64,000 bases of DNA from NCBI RefSeq assembly GCF_000154785.2, contig NC_015730.1:4239501-4303500 (forward strand), given 5' to 3'. Positions 56,615-64,000 of the stretch are shown in pieces. The notes under the pieces were generated by a model. That model did no database searches. It had not been told where the DNA came from and was given only the letters and a program-made list of their open reading frames with translations. Made by a program: the position numbers and the translations under genes. Source of the stretch: Roseobacter litoralis Och 149. GTDB taxonomy: Bacteria > Pseudomonadota > Alphaproteobacteria > Rhodobacterales > Rhodobacteraceae. The first letter of the stretch is position 1. Every line of letters begins with the position of its first letter.

Positions 56615-57516
56615 CGAAAGCCACCTGTATCCAGCGCAGAATAAAGCCACAGCAATGCAGATTGCGCAGACATATTCGTGTGATGCTGCCCGTATTGCCA
56701 GCCGGTCACCGCACAGAGGTGCTGCAATTCGGTCTTGCGGGCGGCCAGTCGGTCCAGATAGCGCGTGCGCAAGTCGTTGGCTTTGAGCGTTTCATGGCTA
56801 ATTGTGCCGCCGACACTTTCGAAAATGGTGCGACCCGAGAAGGGGAATTCCTCTTCGGAGGGATCAAGCACATGCAACAGCACCCCGCGCACTCCACGGT
56901 CGGCGGCTTTGGTCAGCGCCAGTTTCACCTCTGAAACGTCGCCCATGAAATCGGAAATAAACACGGCACGCGCTGACGGGATCATCGCGCGGTGTTCGGG
57001 CGGCGCATAATCGTCCTCTGCATCCTTGGTGAACATATCTGCGAGCCGCAGTATCTGGGCATTTCCGCGCCGTGGTGGCAACGTCGTGCCAGTCAGGCCG
57101 ACCCGTTCACCCCCGCGCACCAGCAGGATCGCGATGGCCAGTGCCAAGACCCGCGCGCGGTCCGCTTTTTGCGGCACGTCGCTGGTGCTGGAAAACCGCA
57201 TGGATGCGCCCTGATCCACCCAAAGCATGACCGATTGTGCAATTTGCCATTCGCGTTCTCGGACGAACTGCGTGTCGCCCATCGCGGATCGACGGTGATC
57301 AATCAGGCGGCGGCTGTCTCCGGGTTGCGCGGGGCGGTATTGCCAAAAGTCGTCTCCCATGCCTGCGCGACGCCGACCATGATCGCCCAGCAGAACGGCG
57401 CCCGCCAGATGCTCAGCCCGCGCGAGCAAGGCAGGCAGCATCGCGGCCTGCGTTTCGGCAGTCGCGCGCAGCGCGGTTGGTCGCGCGTCCTGCGGCAGGG
57501 AAGACAAGGGACTCAC
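56611..57516 (-). CDS. DUF58 domain protein
   Basis: 301 residues with the DUF58 core: GDDFWQYRPAQPGDSRRLIDHRRSA (conserved R-x-Y-x-P-G-D/D-R pattern) and a vWA-like stretch (MLWVDQGASMRFSS, AVFISDFMGDVSEV). DUF58 proteins are partners of MoxR ATPases in envelope or complex-maturation systems. It overlaps both neighbours by 4 bp, so it is made in step with them. Confidence 0.9.
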   Translation of the reverse strand: MSPLSSLPQDARPTALRATAETQAAMLPALLARAEHLAGAVLLGDHGRRRAGMGDDFWQYRPAQPGDSRRLIDHRRSAMGDTQFVREREWQIAQSVMLWVDQGASMRFSSTSDVPQKADRARVLALAIAILLVRGGERVGLTGTTLPPRRGNAQILRLADMFTKDAEDDYAPPEHRAMIPSARAVFISDFMGDVSEVKLALTKAADRGVRGVLLHVLDPSEEEFPFSGRTIFESVGGTISHETLKANDLRTRYLDRLAARKTELQHLCAVTGWQYGQHHTNMSAQSALLWLYSALDTGGFR

Positions 57517-58520
57517 GCGGCGGCCTTTGTCCCGGAAAGTGTCACCGCAGTGCTTTCAATCAGATCCGTCAGGCTGTCCCCGCGCGCCCGTGCGGCGAAA
57601 TTCAGCGCCATGCGGTGGCTGAGAACGGGCCGGGCCATATCAATGACGTCTTCGGCGGAGGGTGCGAGCCGCCCTTCCAGCAGGGCCTTGGCGCGTACCG
57701 TCAGCATCAGCGCCTGTGCCGCGCGCGGGCCGGGGCCCCATGCCACGGTCTCACGCACCTGCTGGCTCGCGGTTTCTTCTTCGGGGCGGAAGGCCCGCAC
57801 CAGATCAAGGATCATCTCAACCACGCTTTCGCCCACCGGCATGCGGCGCAGCAGCCGTTGCGCAGCCAGCAACGCGTCTGCGGAAAAGACTTCGGTTGAG
57901 GCTTCTTCGACCTCCCCGGTGGTTGCCAGCAGAATGTCACGTTCCGTGTTGCGGTCCGGATAGGCCACGTCGATCTGCACAAGGAAACGGTCAAGCTGCG
58001 CTTCGGGCAGCGGATAGGTGCCTTCCTGCTCAATCGGGTTCTGCGTGGCCAACACGTGGAACGGCACGCCAAGGCTGCGGTTTTCGCCGGCAACGGTAAC
58101 TGTTTTTTCCTGCATCGCCTGCAACAGGGCGGATTGCGTCCGCGGCGAGGCGCGGTTGATTTCATCCGCCATCAGCAGCTGGCAAAAGATCGGCCCTTCG
58201 ATGAAGCGGAACGCGCGGCTGCCGTCGGAGGCTGTATCCAGCACCTCGGAGCCGAGGATATCCGCAGGCATCAGGTCGGGCGTGAACTGTACGCGGTTGC
58301 CATGCAGCCCCATCACGGTCGACAACGTCTCAACCAGACGTGTCTTGCCCAGCCCCGGCAAACCGATCAACAGGCCATGCCCACCACAAAGCAGCGCGGT
58401 CAGCGTCAGCTCAACCACACGTTCCTGACCGATAAAGCGTTTGGTGATCGATGACTTGGCCTCAGCCAGTTTCTCGCCCAGTGCTTCGATCTCGGCGACC
58501 AAATCCTCTGCTTCACTCAT
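57513..58520 (-). CDS. MoxR family AAA+ ATPase
   Basis: 335 residues. Walker A GLPGLGKT (53-60), Walker B LLMADEINRASPRTQSALLQAM, sensor-1 HVLATQNPIEQEGTYPLPEAQLDRFL. MoxR ATPases act as chaperones that assemble or activate metal- or vWA-containing proteins. First gene of the operon MoxR-DUF58-BatA/DUF4159-vWA-like; divergent from the DUF1285 gene with 57 bp between starts. Confidence 0.95.
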   Translation of the reverse strand: MSEAEDLVAEIEALGEKLAEAKSSITKRFIGQERVVELTLTALLCGGHGLLIGLPGLGKTRLVETLSTVMGLHGNRVQFTPDLMPADILGSEVLDTASDGSRAFRFIEGPIFCQLLMADEINRASPRTQSALLQAMQEKTVTVAGENRSLGVPFHVLATQNPIEQEGTYPLPEAQLDRFLVQIDVAYPDRNTERDILLATTGEVEEASTEVFSADALLAAQRLLRRMPVGESVVEMILDLVRAFRPEEETASQQVRETVAWGPGPRAAQALMLTVRAKALLEGRLAPSAEDVIDMARPVLSHRMALNFAARARGDSLTDLIESTAVTLSGTKAAA

Positions 58521-58577
58521 GACAATCCGCTCCGTTGGGTTATATGCTTCACTGTAAATCTATGGCGCTCTAATGAA

Positions 58578-59165
58578 ATGGCAAAAGCAATGAGTGGACA
58601 AAAAACCGTTACCCCATCGGCAGAGGGCCTTGCAGCGTCAATAAATGCAGCAAAAACACGCGGCTTACCGCCCGTTCATTTGTGGAATCCGCCGTTTTGT
58701 GGCGATCTGGACATGCGAATTGCCCGCGATGGCACGTGGTTTTACGAGGGAACGCCGATTGGCAGGCCCGGTTTGGTCAAATTATTTTCATCGATTCTCA
58801 AAAAAGAAGGTGAAGATTACTTTCTCGTCACCCCGGTGGAAAAGGTCGGGATCACGGTGGACGATGCGCCCTTTGTCGCCGTCGATTTCGAAGCGCGCGG
58901 CACCGGCAAAGATCAGGTGTTGAAATTCTTCACCCATGTGGATGACAGCGCCGTGGCCAGCGCTGAGCTGCCCATCCGCGTTGAACGCGATCCCGAAACC
59001 GGCGAACCGTCGCCCTATATCAGGGTGCGCAGCAATCTGGATGCGTTGATTGACCGCAAGAGCTTTTACCGGCTCGTTGATCTTGGCGCGCATCATGACG
59101 GCTGGTTTGGTCTGTGGTCGTCTGGAGCTTTCTTTCCGGTGATCCCCAGCGCGGATTTGCCGTGA
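58578..59165 (+). CDS. DUF1285 domain protein
   Basis: 195 residues with the DUF1285 pattern: PPVHLWNPPFCGDLDMRIARDGTWFYEGTPIGR, LVTPVEKVGITVDDAPF, and YIRVRSNLDALIDRKSFYRL. No signal peptide. Its function is unknown; genomic pairing with the MoxR operon is seen here as a divergent neighbour. ATG 58590 is an equally plausible start; neither has a good ribosome site. Confidence 0.9.
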   Translation: MAKAMSGQKTVTPSAEGLAASINAAKTRGLPPVHLWNPPFCGDLDMRIARDGTWFYEGTPIGRPGLVKLFSSILKKEGEDYFLVTPVEKVGITVDDAPFVAVDFEARGTGKDQVLKFFTHVDDSAVASAELPIRVERDPETGEPSPYIRVRSNLDALIDRKSFYRLVDLGAHHDGWFGLWSSGAFFPVIPSADLP

Positions 59166-59240
59166 CGTTGGCATTTTAAGGGCTTTCCGCTTGGGTCTTG
59201 AGGTCGCGATTGATAGCGTGATCCGAAGGGGAGAACGATC

Positions 59241-59993
59241 ATGCCGAAACTTGCCGCCAACCTAAGCACCCTTTGGGCTGAGTTGCCCTATCTTGACCGA
59301 TTTGAAGCGGCGCAGGCGGCAGGGTTTGAGGGCGTCGCGGTGCCGCTGCCCTACGAAATGCCTGCCAAAGAGACGCAACGCGCCGCCCTGCGATCAGGCC
59401 TGCCAGTGGTGCATATCTGCGCACCGCCCCCCAACTACACGGGTGGAGATCGTGGATTCGCCGCAGTGCCGGGGCTGGAAAAGCGGTTTGAATATGATCT
59501 GCGCCGCGCGTTGCGCTATTGTGAGGCGCTGCGGGTGCCAGTGCTGCACATCATGGCGGGTGTCGCCTCCGGCGCGGCAGCGCGCCAAACGCTTGTGGCA
59601 AACCTGCGCCATGCCTGTGACGCAGCACCCGACGGGATCACGCTGACGCTGGAACCCAAGGCACAAGCCGATGCGTTTCTATCCGATTTTGAGGTCACGG
59701 CGGGGGTGATCCATGATGTTGGTGCGCCCAACCTTGGTTTGCAGTTTCACAGCCAACACGCCGCAGCCCTAGGCGGTGATGCCGTGTCGGTGTTCGAGAC
59801 CTATGCCGACCTCGTACGGCATATCCAACTGGCGGATACTGAAGGCGCCGCGCCCGGCACCGGTGCGATGGATTTTGGAGCTTTCGCGGAGGCGATCAAC
59901 CGGGCGCAATATGCCGGGTGGCTGGTTGCCGATTACACCGTTGATGGGCGCACCGAAGAACATCTGGACTGGATGGCCCTGTTTCAGACCTAG
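59241..59993 (+). CDS. Hydroxypyruvate isomerase-like TIM-barrel protein
   Basis: 250 residues of the Hyi/xylose-isomerase-like barrel family: MPKLAANLSTLWAELPYLDRF, HICAPPPNYTGGDRGFAAVPG, LTLEPKAQ with the first catalytic Glu, and ADTEGAAPGTGAMDF. Compared from memory with E. coli Hyi, the YDIYHMQ metal segment reads FHSQHAA and the last GxEY reads VADY, so metal-binding Asp and the second Glu seem replaced. It may therefore use another substrate. The TAG stop lies at the left edge of repeat copy 2. Confidence 0.8.
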   Translation: MPKLAANLSTLWAELPYLDRFEAAQAAGFEGVAVPLPYEMPAKETQRAALRSGLPVVHICAPPPNYTGGDRGFAAVPGLEKRFEYDLRRALRYCEALRVPVLHIMAGVASGAAARQTLVANLRHACDAAPDGITLTLEPKAQADAFLSDFEVTAGVIHDVGAPNLGLQFHSQHAAALGGDAVSVFETYADLVRHIQLADTEGAAPGTGAMDFGAFAEAINRAQYAGWLVADYTVDGRTEEHLDWMALFQT

Positions 59994-60098
59994 AGCGTCT
60001 GACGAAATGCCTGAGACATCAAGTATCACGTAACGCTTTGAAATAATTGATTTCAGGCAGCGTTACGTGATTCAGGTTTTTCGCATGACGCTTTAATG
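59992..60098. repeat. 107-bp palindromic dispersed repeat, copy 2
   Basis: Same element as 41256-41362, with the 12-bp central arm perfect here (ATCACGTAACGC/GCGTTACGTGAT). It fills the space between two convergent genes: the isomerase-like TAG (59991-59993) overlaps its left edge and the polA TAA (60093-60095, minus) lies inside its right arm. Five T at 60077-60081 lie in the right arm. Confidence 0.88.
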
Positions 60099-62894
60099 CG
60101 CCACGGCCCAGTTCGGCCCCTCGCCCGCATCCACGGTCAGTTTCACATCAAGGTGTACCACCGGGTCGGCGGCGCTTTCCATGACGCTGCGTGCGGCGTC
60201 GATCAAGGCGCCCTGCGATCCCTGATCGACCTCGAACAACAGCTCATCATGTACCTGCAGCAGCATCTTTGCGGGCAGATCCACGATGGCGGCGGGCATG
60301 CGGATCATCGCCCGGCGGATCACATCGGCGGCGGTGCCCTGTATCGGCGCATTGATCGCTGCGCGCGCGGCAAACCCTGCCTGAGGCCCCTTTGCCCCGA
60401 TGTTTGGTGTGTGAATCCGACGGCCAAACAGCGTCTCGACATAGCCGTGTTCTTTGGCGAATGCCTTGGTGTCGTCCATATAGGTGCGGATGCCGGGGAA
60501 TCGTTCGAAATACCGGTCGATAAAGCCCTGCGCCTCGCTGCGCGGGATACGCAGGTTGCGCGCCAGACCAAAGCCCGAGATGCCGTAGATGACGCCAAAA
60601 TTGATCGCCTTGGCCTGTCTGCGAATCTCCGGTGTCATTTCATCGAGGGGAACATCGAACATCTCTGACGCGGTCATGGCGTGGATGTCCTGCCCGTCGT
60701 CAAAGGCGGCTTTCAGGGCCGGGATGTCGGCGATATGCGCAAGAATGCGCAACTCAATCTGGCTGTAGTCGAGTGCTACCAGCGTTTTGCCCTCTTCGGC
60801 GACAAAGGCTTCGCGGATGCGACGGCCTTCCTCAGAGCGAATTGGGATATTCTGCAGGTTTGGGTCGGTTGAGGCCAGCCGCCCGGTCGAGGCCCCGGCA
60901 ATCGAATAGGATGTATGCACACGGCCCGTGTCCGGGTTGATGTGGTCCTGCAACGCGTCCGTATAGGTCGATTTCAGCTTGGACAGTTGCCGCCAGTCAA
61001 GGATGCGGCGCGGCAGTTCATGCTCGGTCGCCAGATCCTCAAGCACATCGGCACCGGTTGCATAGGCCCCGGTTTTGCCCTTCTTGCCACCCTGCAAGCC
61101 CATTTCATCAAACAGGATTTCACCCAGTTGTTTTGGGCTGCCCACATTGAATTTACGCCCGACCAGCGTGTAAATCTCATCTTCCAGCGCGGCCATTTTC
61201 TGGCTGAAGGCATTGGACATCCGGCTGAGGGTATCACGGTCCACCTTAATCCCTGCACGCTCCATATCCGCAAGCACGGCCACCATCGGACGTTCAAGCG
61301 TTTCATAGACCCGTGTGACCTGTGCGCGGTGAAGGGCCGGTTTGAACTGCTGCCACAAGCGCAGGGTGACATCCGCATCCTCAGCAGCATAGGGCACCGC
61401 ATCGTTGAGCGGCACCTTGTCAAAGGTAATCGCAGACTTACCAGAGCCTAACAGCGGCTTTATGGGCAGGGGCGTGTGGCCCAGATACCGTTCCGACAAG
61501 GCGTCCATGCCGTGCCCGTGCAGACCGCCGTGCATGGCGTAAGACATCAGCATTGTGTCATCGATGGGCGCGACGGTGATCCCCACCTGCGCGAATATCT
61601 TGGCATCATATTTCATGTTCTGCCCGATCTTGAGGATGCTCTCATCCTCCAGAACGGGTTTGAGCATTTCCAGCGCCGTCTCCAGCGGCATTTGCCCTTC
61701 CGCCAGATCGTCAGAGCCAAAAAGGTCATCGCTGCTGGCCGCTTTGTGAATTAGCGGGATATAGCAGGCCTTGCCCGGCTCAACGCAGAGCGAAACCCCG
61801 ACCAGATCCGCGGTCATGTCATTCAGTCCGGTTGTTTCGGTATCCACGGCGACATAGCCACGCTCGTAGATTTGATCGATCCACTCTTGCAGGGCTTTCG
61901 CACTGTCGACCTGAGAGTATCCGGCCTTGTCAAAAGGCACATCGGCGATTTCAAGCGCCGCCGGCGCATTGGCGGGCGTGTCGTTGATTTCTGGCATCTC
62001 GACCTTAAGCTGGTCGGCAATGCGTTTGGTCAGCGTTCGGAATTCCATTTCGGCCAGAAACGGCATCAATTGGTCTGGATTGGGGTCGCGCACCTCAAGG
62101 TCTTCGAGGGTGAAGTCCAACGGCGTGGCCTCATCCAGCAAAACCAGCCTGCGCGACAGGCGGATCTGGTCTGCGTGATCTATCAGTGTCTGTTTGCGTT
62201 TGGGCTGTTTGATTTCGCCTGCGCGTTCCAGCAGGCTGTCCAGATCGCCGTATTCATTGATCAGCAGGGCGGCGGTCTTGATGCCGATCCCGGGCGCACC
62301 GGGTACGTTATCGACAGAATCGCCCGCCAGCGCCTGAACGTCGACCACCCGTTCCGGATAGACGCCAAATTTCTCAAAGACCCCGTCGCGGTCAATCCGC
62401 TTGTTTTTCATCGCGTCCAGCATCTCGACGCCGTCGCCCACAAGCTGCATCAGATCCTTGTCAGAACTGATGATGGTGCAGGTGCCACCGGCCTTGCGGG
62501 CCTGAACGGCCAATGTCGCGATAATGTCATCCGCCTCATAGCCTTCTTTTTCCTTGCAGGCGATGTTGAAGGCTTCCGTCGCGCGCCGGGTCAGCGGGAT
62601 CTGCGGGCGCAAGTCTTCGGGCATGGCCTCCCGGTTGGCTTTGTACAGATCATACATGTCATTGCGGAACGTATGGCTGCCTTTGTCGAAAATAACGGCG
62701 ACATGGGTTGGCGCATCAGGGCCGGTGTTTCCCTCAACATAGCGGTGCAGCATGTTGCAAAAGCCCGAAACGGCTCCAATCGGCAGCCCGTCGGATTTGC
62801 GCGTCAGAGGGGGCAGCGCATGATAGGCCCGAAAGATAAACGCCGACCCGTCGATGAGGTGAAGGTGATGCCCTTTGCCAAAAGTGTTTGTCAT
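60093..62894 (-). CDS. polA: DNA polymerase I
   Basis: 933 residues. 5'-3' exonuclease domain (1 to about 290; GYEADDIIATLA, SSDKDLMQLV, GDSVDNVPGAPGIGIKTAA), 3'-5' proofreading domain with intact AVDTETTGL (D351, E353), NMKYDAKIF and YAAEDADVTLRL, and polymerase domain (LVALDYSQIELRILAH, RQAKAINFGVIYGISGFGL, VHDELLFEV). All three activities look functional. ATG 62894 has GAGGGAG upstream. The last codon and stop come from the palindromic repeat. Confidence 0.98.
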   Translation of the reverse strand: MTNTFGKGHHLHLIDGSAFIFRAYHALPPLTRKSDGLPIGAVSGFCNMLHRYVEGNTGPDAPTHVAVIFDKGSHTFRNDMYDLYKANREAMPEDLRPQIPLTRRATEAFNIACKEKEGYEADDIIATLAVQARKAGGTCTIISSDKDLMQLVGDGVEMLDAMKNKRIDRDGVFEKFGVYPERVVDVQALAGDSVDNVPGAPGIGIKTAALLINEYGDLDSLLERAGEIKQPKRKQTLIDHADQIRLSRRLVLLDEATPLDFTLEDLEVRDPNPDQLMPFLAEMEFRTLTKRIADQLKVEMPEINDTPANAPAALEIADVPFDKAGYSQVDSAKALQEWIDQIYERGYVAVDTETTGLNDMTADLVGVSLCVEPGKACYIPLIHKAASSDDLFGSDDLAEGQMPLETALEMLKPVLEDESILKIGQNMKYDAKIFAQVGITVAPIDDTMLMSYAMHGGLHGHGMDALSERYLGHTPLPIKPLLGSGKSAITFDKVPLNDAVPYAAEDADVTLRLWQQFKPALHRAQVTRVYETLERPMVAVLADMERAGIKVDRDTLSRMSNAFSQKMAALEDEIYTLVGRKFNVGSPKQLGEILFDEMGLQGGKKGKTGAYATGADVLEDLATEHELPRRILDWRQLSKLKSTYTDALQDHINPDTGRVHTSYSIAGASTGRLASTDPNLQNIPIRSEEGRRIREAFVAEEGKTLVALDYSQIELRILAHIADIPALKAAFDDGQDIHAMTASEMFDVPLDEMTPEIRRQAKAINFGVIYGISGFGLARNLRIPRSEAQGFIDRYFERFPGIRTYMDDTKAFAKEHGYVETLFGRRIHTPNIGAKGPQAGFAARAAINAPIQGTAADVIRRAMIRMPAAIVDLPAKMLLQVHDELLFEVDQGSQGALIDAARSVMESAADPVVHLDVKLTVDAGEGPNWAVAH

Positions 62895-62990
62895 CGAACC
62901 GCTCCCTCAAGATGTCTCAAGACATGACAAATGCGTCACCTGTCTTTGGCTTACACATAACCCCAAGGCAGGTGCAATGCGTGCAAGCGC

Positions 62991-63167
62991 TCATGTTTTG
63001 TCTGCGTAATCCTTGTGGATATATTTGCAGTCGCAATAGCCACATTCCACCCAGCCGGTGTCTTTTGGAATTTGCAGCCACACGCGCGGATGCCCAAGCG
63101 CGCCTTCGCCACCGTCGCAGGCAATACGAAAGCGATCGACAATCTTTGTCTCAGGGGGCTGCTGCAT
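62991..63167 (-). CDS. Zinc-finger (zf-CHCC, NDUFS6-like) small protein
   Basis: 58 residues, start ATG 63167 with AAGGA upstream. It begins [20 protein letters not shown] and shows [18 protein letters not shown] and [11 protein letters not shown]: Cys17, His26, Cys42, Cys45, the zf-CHCC arrangement of the mitochondrial complex I accessory subunit NDUFS6/13-kDa-A. A role in complex I is inferred. It precedes polA by 96 bp on the same strand. Confidence 0.9.
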   Translation of the reverse strand: MQQPPETKIVDRFRIACDGGEGALGHPRVWLQIPKDTGWVECGYCDCKYIHKDYADKT

Positions 63168-63247
63168 GGGAAAGTTTCCTTGACTCTACACGGCTGCTTT
63201 ATGGCCAAAGCCGCGTCTCGGGGCAAGCCCATCTGAACAGCGATCCG

Positions 63248-63715
63248 CTATCCTTTATCGGCACGTGCCTGATAGCAATTGTTGCGTGCGGATCGAATGT
63301 GCACAAATGCGACGGCTGGGTTTTCAAGGATCGCGTCGATACTGGCCGATAGAGTTATGGCAGGCACGACGGTGCCCGTGCCATAGACAATCCGCTCCGC
63401 CGCATCGTAGCCTTTGATCAGGTATTCAGGCGAGGTGGCGAGAATGGGGGGCAGATTGCTGACGCTTTGCCATCGGTCACACTGGTCTGAGCACAGAAAA
63501 ACCGGTCCTGTTTCCGCATAGGGATGCACCCGGGCAAAAGGACGATGAGCGAGAATCAACATGCCGTGACCTTGTGGGATGTCTTGCAGGCAGTGTCGGC
63601 AGGGGTTGGAAAACCCATCCGAGGTGCTGAATTCGGCGACCTGACCGTTCGCGTCAACTCCCCCGGCCTGAAGGGCGCGCACCATCTCTGTTGGTAAGGC
63701 ACTGTAAAGTGGCAT
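63248..63715 (-). CDS. DUF1203 domain protein
   Basis: 155 residues from ATG 63715 (AGGGAAG upstream). Residues about 45-60 hold CRHCLQDIPQGHGMLILAHRPF and later VFLCSDQCDRW, a four-cysteine pattern that could bind zinc; the second half (YGTGTVVP...AFVHIRSARNNCYQARA) is the conserved DUF1203 end. Function unknown. Divergent from dnaE2. Confidence 0.85.
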   Translation of the reverse strand: MPLYSALPTEMVRALQAGGVDANGQVAEFSTSDGFSNPCRHCLQDIPQGHGMLILAHRPFARVHPYAETGPVFLCSDQCDRWQSVSNLPPILATSPEYLIKGYDAAERIVYGTGTVVPAITLSASIDAILENPAVAFVHIRSARNNCYQARADKG

Positions 63716-63814
63716 TTTGACTTCCCTCATCGTCTGGATGACGCGCCCTGAATGGCGGATTTCATGTTTTTGCCGCAATCCGTTTCCTGCGCTTTCGAAT
63801 GTGACTCCAAATGA

Positions 63815-63829
63815 GAACAAAAAGGGAAT
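63815..63829 (+). promoter_or_regulatory. LexA (SOS) box-like site before dnaE2
   Basis: GAAC-N7-GAAT, one base off the GAAC-N7-GAAC form (reverse of GTTC-N7-GTTC) bound by alphaproteobacterial LexA. It ends 16 bp before the dnaE2 ATG. Confidence 0.5.
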
Positions 63830-63845
63830 ATGGTGATTTGTAACC

Positions 63846-64000
63846 ATGTTTGCTGAACTCAATATCACCTCTAATTTCTCTTTCCTCAAAGGTGCCTCCC
63901 ACCCGGAGGAATACATGTCCCGTGCGGCGGCGCTGGGTATCGGAGCCATTGCAATCGCAGATGAAAACACGGTGGCGGGAATCGTCCGTGCCCATGCGCA
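63846..64000 (+). CDS. dnaE2: Error-prone DNA polymerase DnaE2, N-terminus only
   Basis: The 51 visible codons read [20 protein letters not shown], then [19 protein letters not shown] and [10 protein letters not shown], the PHP-domain start of DnaE2/ImuC-type polymerases, which carry out damage-induced mutagenesis with ImuA and ImuB. The gene runs out of the window. imuA and imuB normally lie just upstream; here a divergent DUF1203 gene does, so they are elsewhere or missing. No strong ribosome site precedes the ATG. Confidence 0.85.
   Translation, partial: MFAELNITSNFSFLKGASHPEEYMSRAAALGIGAIAIADENTVAGIVRAHA

Noticed and set aside
61872..62927. Open frame of 351 codons antisense to polA
   Set aside because: Entirely opposite polA motifs, no family resemblance, no start signals.

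Overview
The window reads as a chromosomal segment of an alphaproteobacterium of the Rhodobacterales (marine Roseobacter group). This rests on gene content and order seen together: mutT-argJ-parvulin-secA, rimP-nusA-ylxR-infB, rnd-kdsD-lptC-lptA-lptB-hpf-ptsN without rpoN, a MoxR-DUF58-BatA/DUF4159 operon, an NDUFAF5-like methyltransferase, an NDUFS6-like zinc protein and a NaChBac-type sodium channel. I cannot name the genus. Coding density is high, most genes are housekeeping, and there is no rRNA, tRNA, CRISPR array, prophage or insertion sequence that I can see.

Layout. 1-7.5 kb: a cut-off tandem pair of ABC exporter half-transporters, an RNA methyltransferase, the sodium channel, and an envelope cluster (two L,D-transpeptidase-fold proteins, a CAP lipoprotein, a 58-residue secreted peptide with its own terminator). 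7.5-14.5 kb: hemH, NDUFAF5-like methyltransferase, comF, grxC, a nitrilase-family amidase, a MarR regulator, ubiG, a prolyl aminopeptidase and an unusually short family-5 solute-binding protein. 14.5-20 kb: the rimP-nusA-ylxR-infB operon, preceded by a promoter and a terminator hairpin placed between promoter and first gene. 20-28 kb: a 44-residue protein with a palindromic operator, mutT, argJ, parvulin, secA, a PstS-like/OmpA fusion and radC. 28-35 kb: dnaK-dnaJ separated by a perfect GC hairpin, alkB, cysQ-kdsB, galU. 35-41 kb: the LPS export and Kdo block with ptsN and hpf. 41-46 kb: DMT transporter, arfB, a compact structured-RNA/small-ORF locus, a queuosine-precursor transporter, a phytase-like protein, mepA and an MFS transporter. 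46-52 kb: yggT, recQ, yaaA and a hybrid histidine kinase. 52-59 kb: the four-gene MoxR operon and a divergent DUF1285 gene. 59-64 kb: a hydroxypyruvate-isomerase-like gene, polA, two small zinc/DUF genes and the start of dnaE2.

How the genes work together. Three themes recur: envelope building (LptABC, KdsB, KdsD, GalU, MepA, L,D-transpeptidases, SecA, OmpA fusion), information processing and ribosome maintenance (RimP, NusA, IF2, HPF, ArfB, RNase D-like, RNA methyltransferase), and DNA repair or stress (PolA, RecQ, RadC, AlkB, YaaA, DnaE2, MutT, DnaKJ).

The most unusual signals lie between genes: (i) a minus-strand unit at 41923-42097 with 16-nt complementarity to the 16S rRNA 3' end, an internal anti-Shine-Dalgarno-like segment, a possible three-way junction and its own terminator; (ii) a 107-bp palindromic element present twice (about 93% identical), whose second copy contains or overlaps the stop codons of both flanking convergent genes; (iii) the rimP leader terminator; (iv) the operator-promoter of the 44-residue protein.
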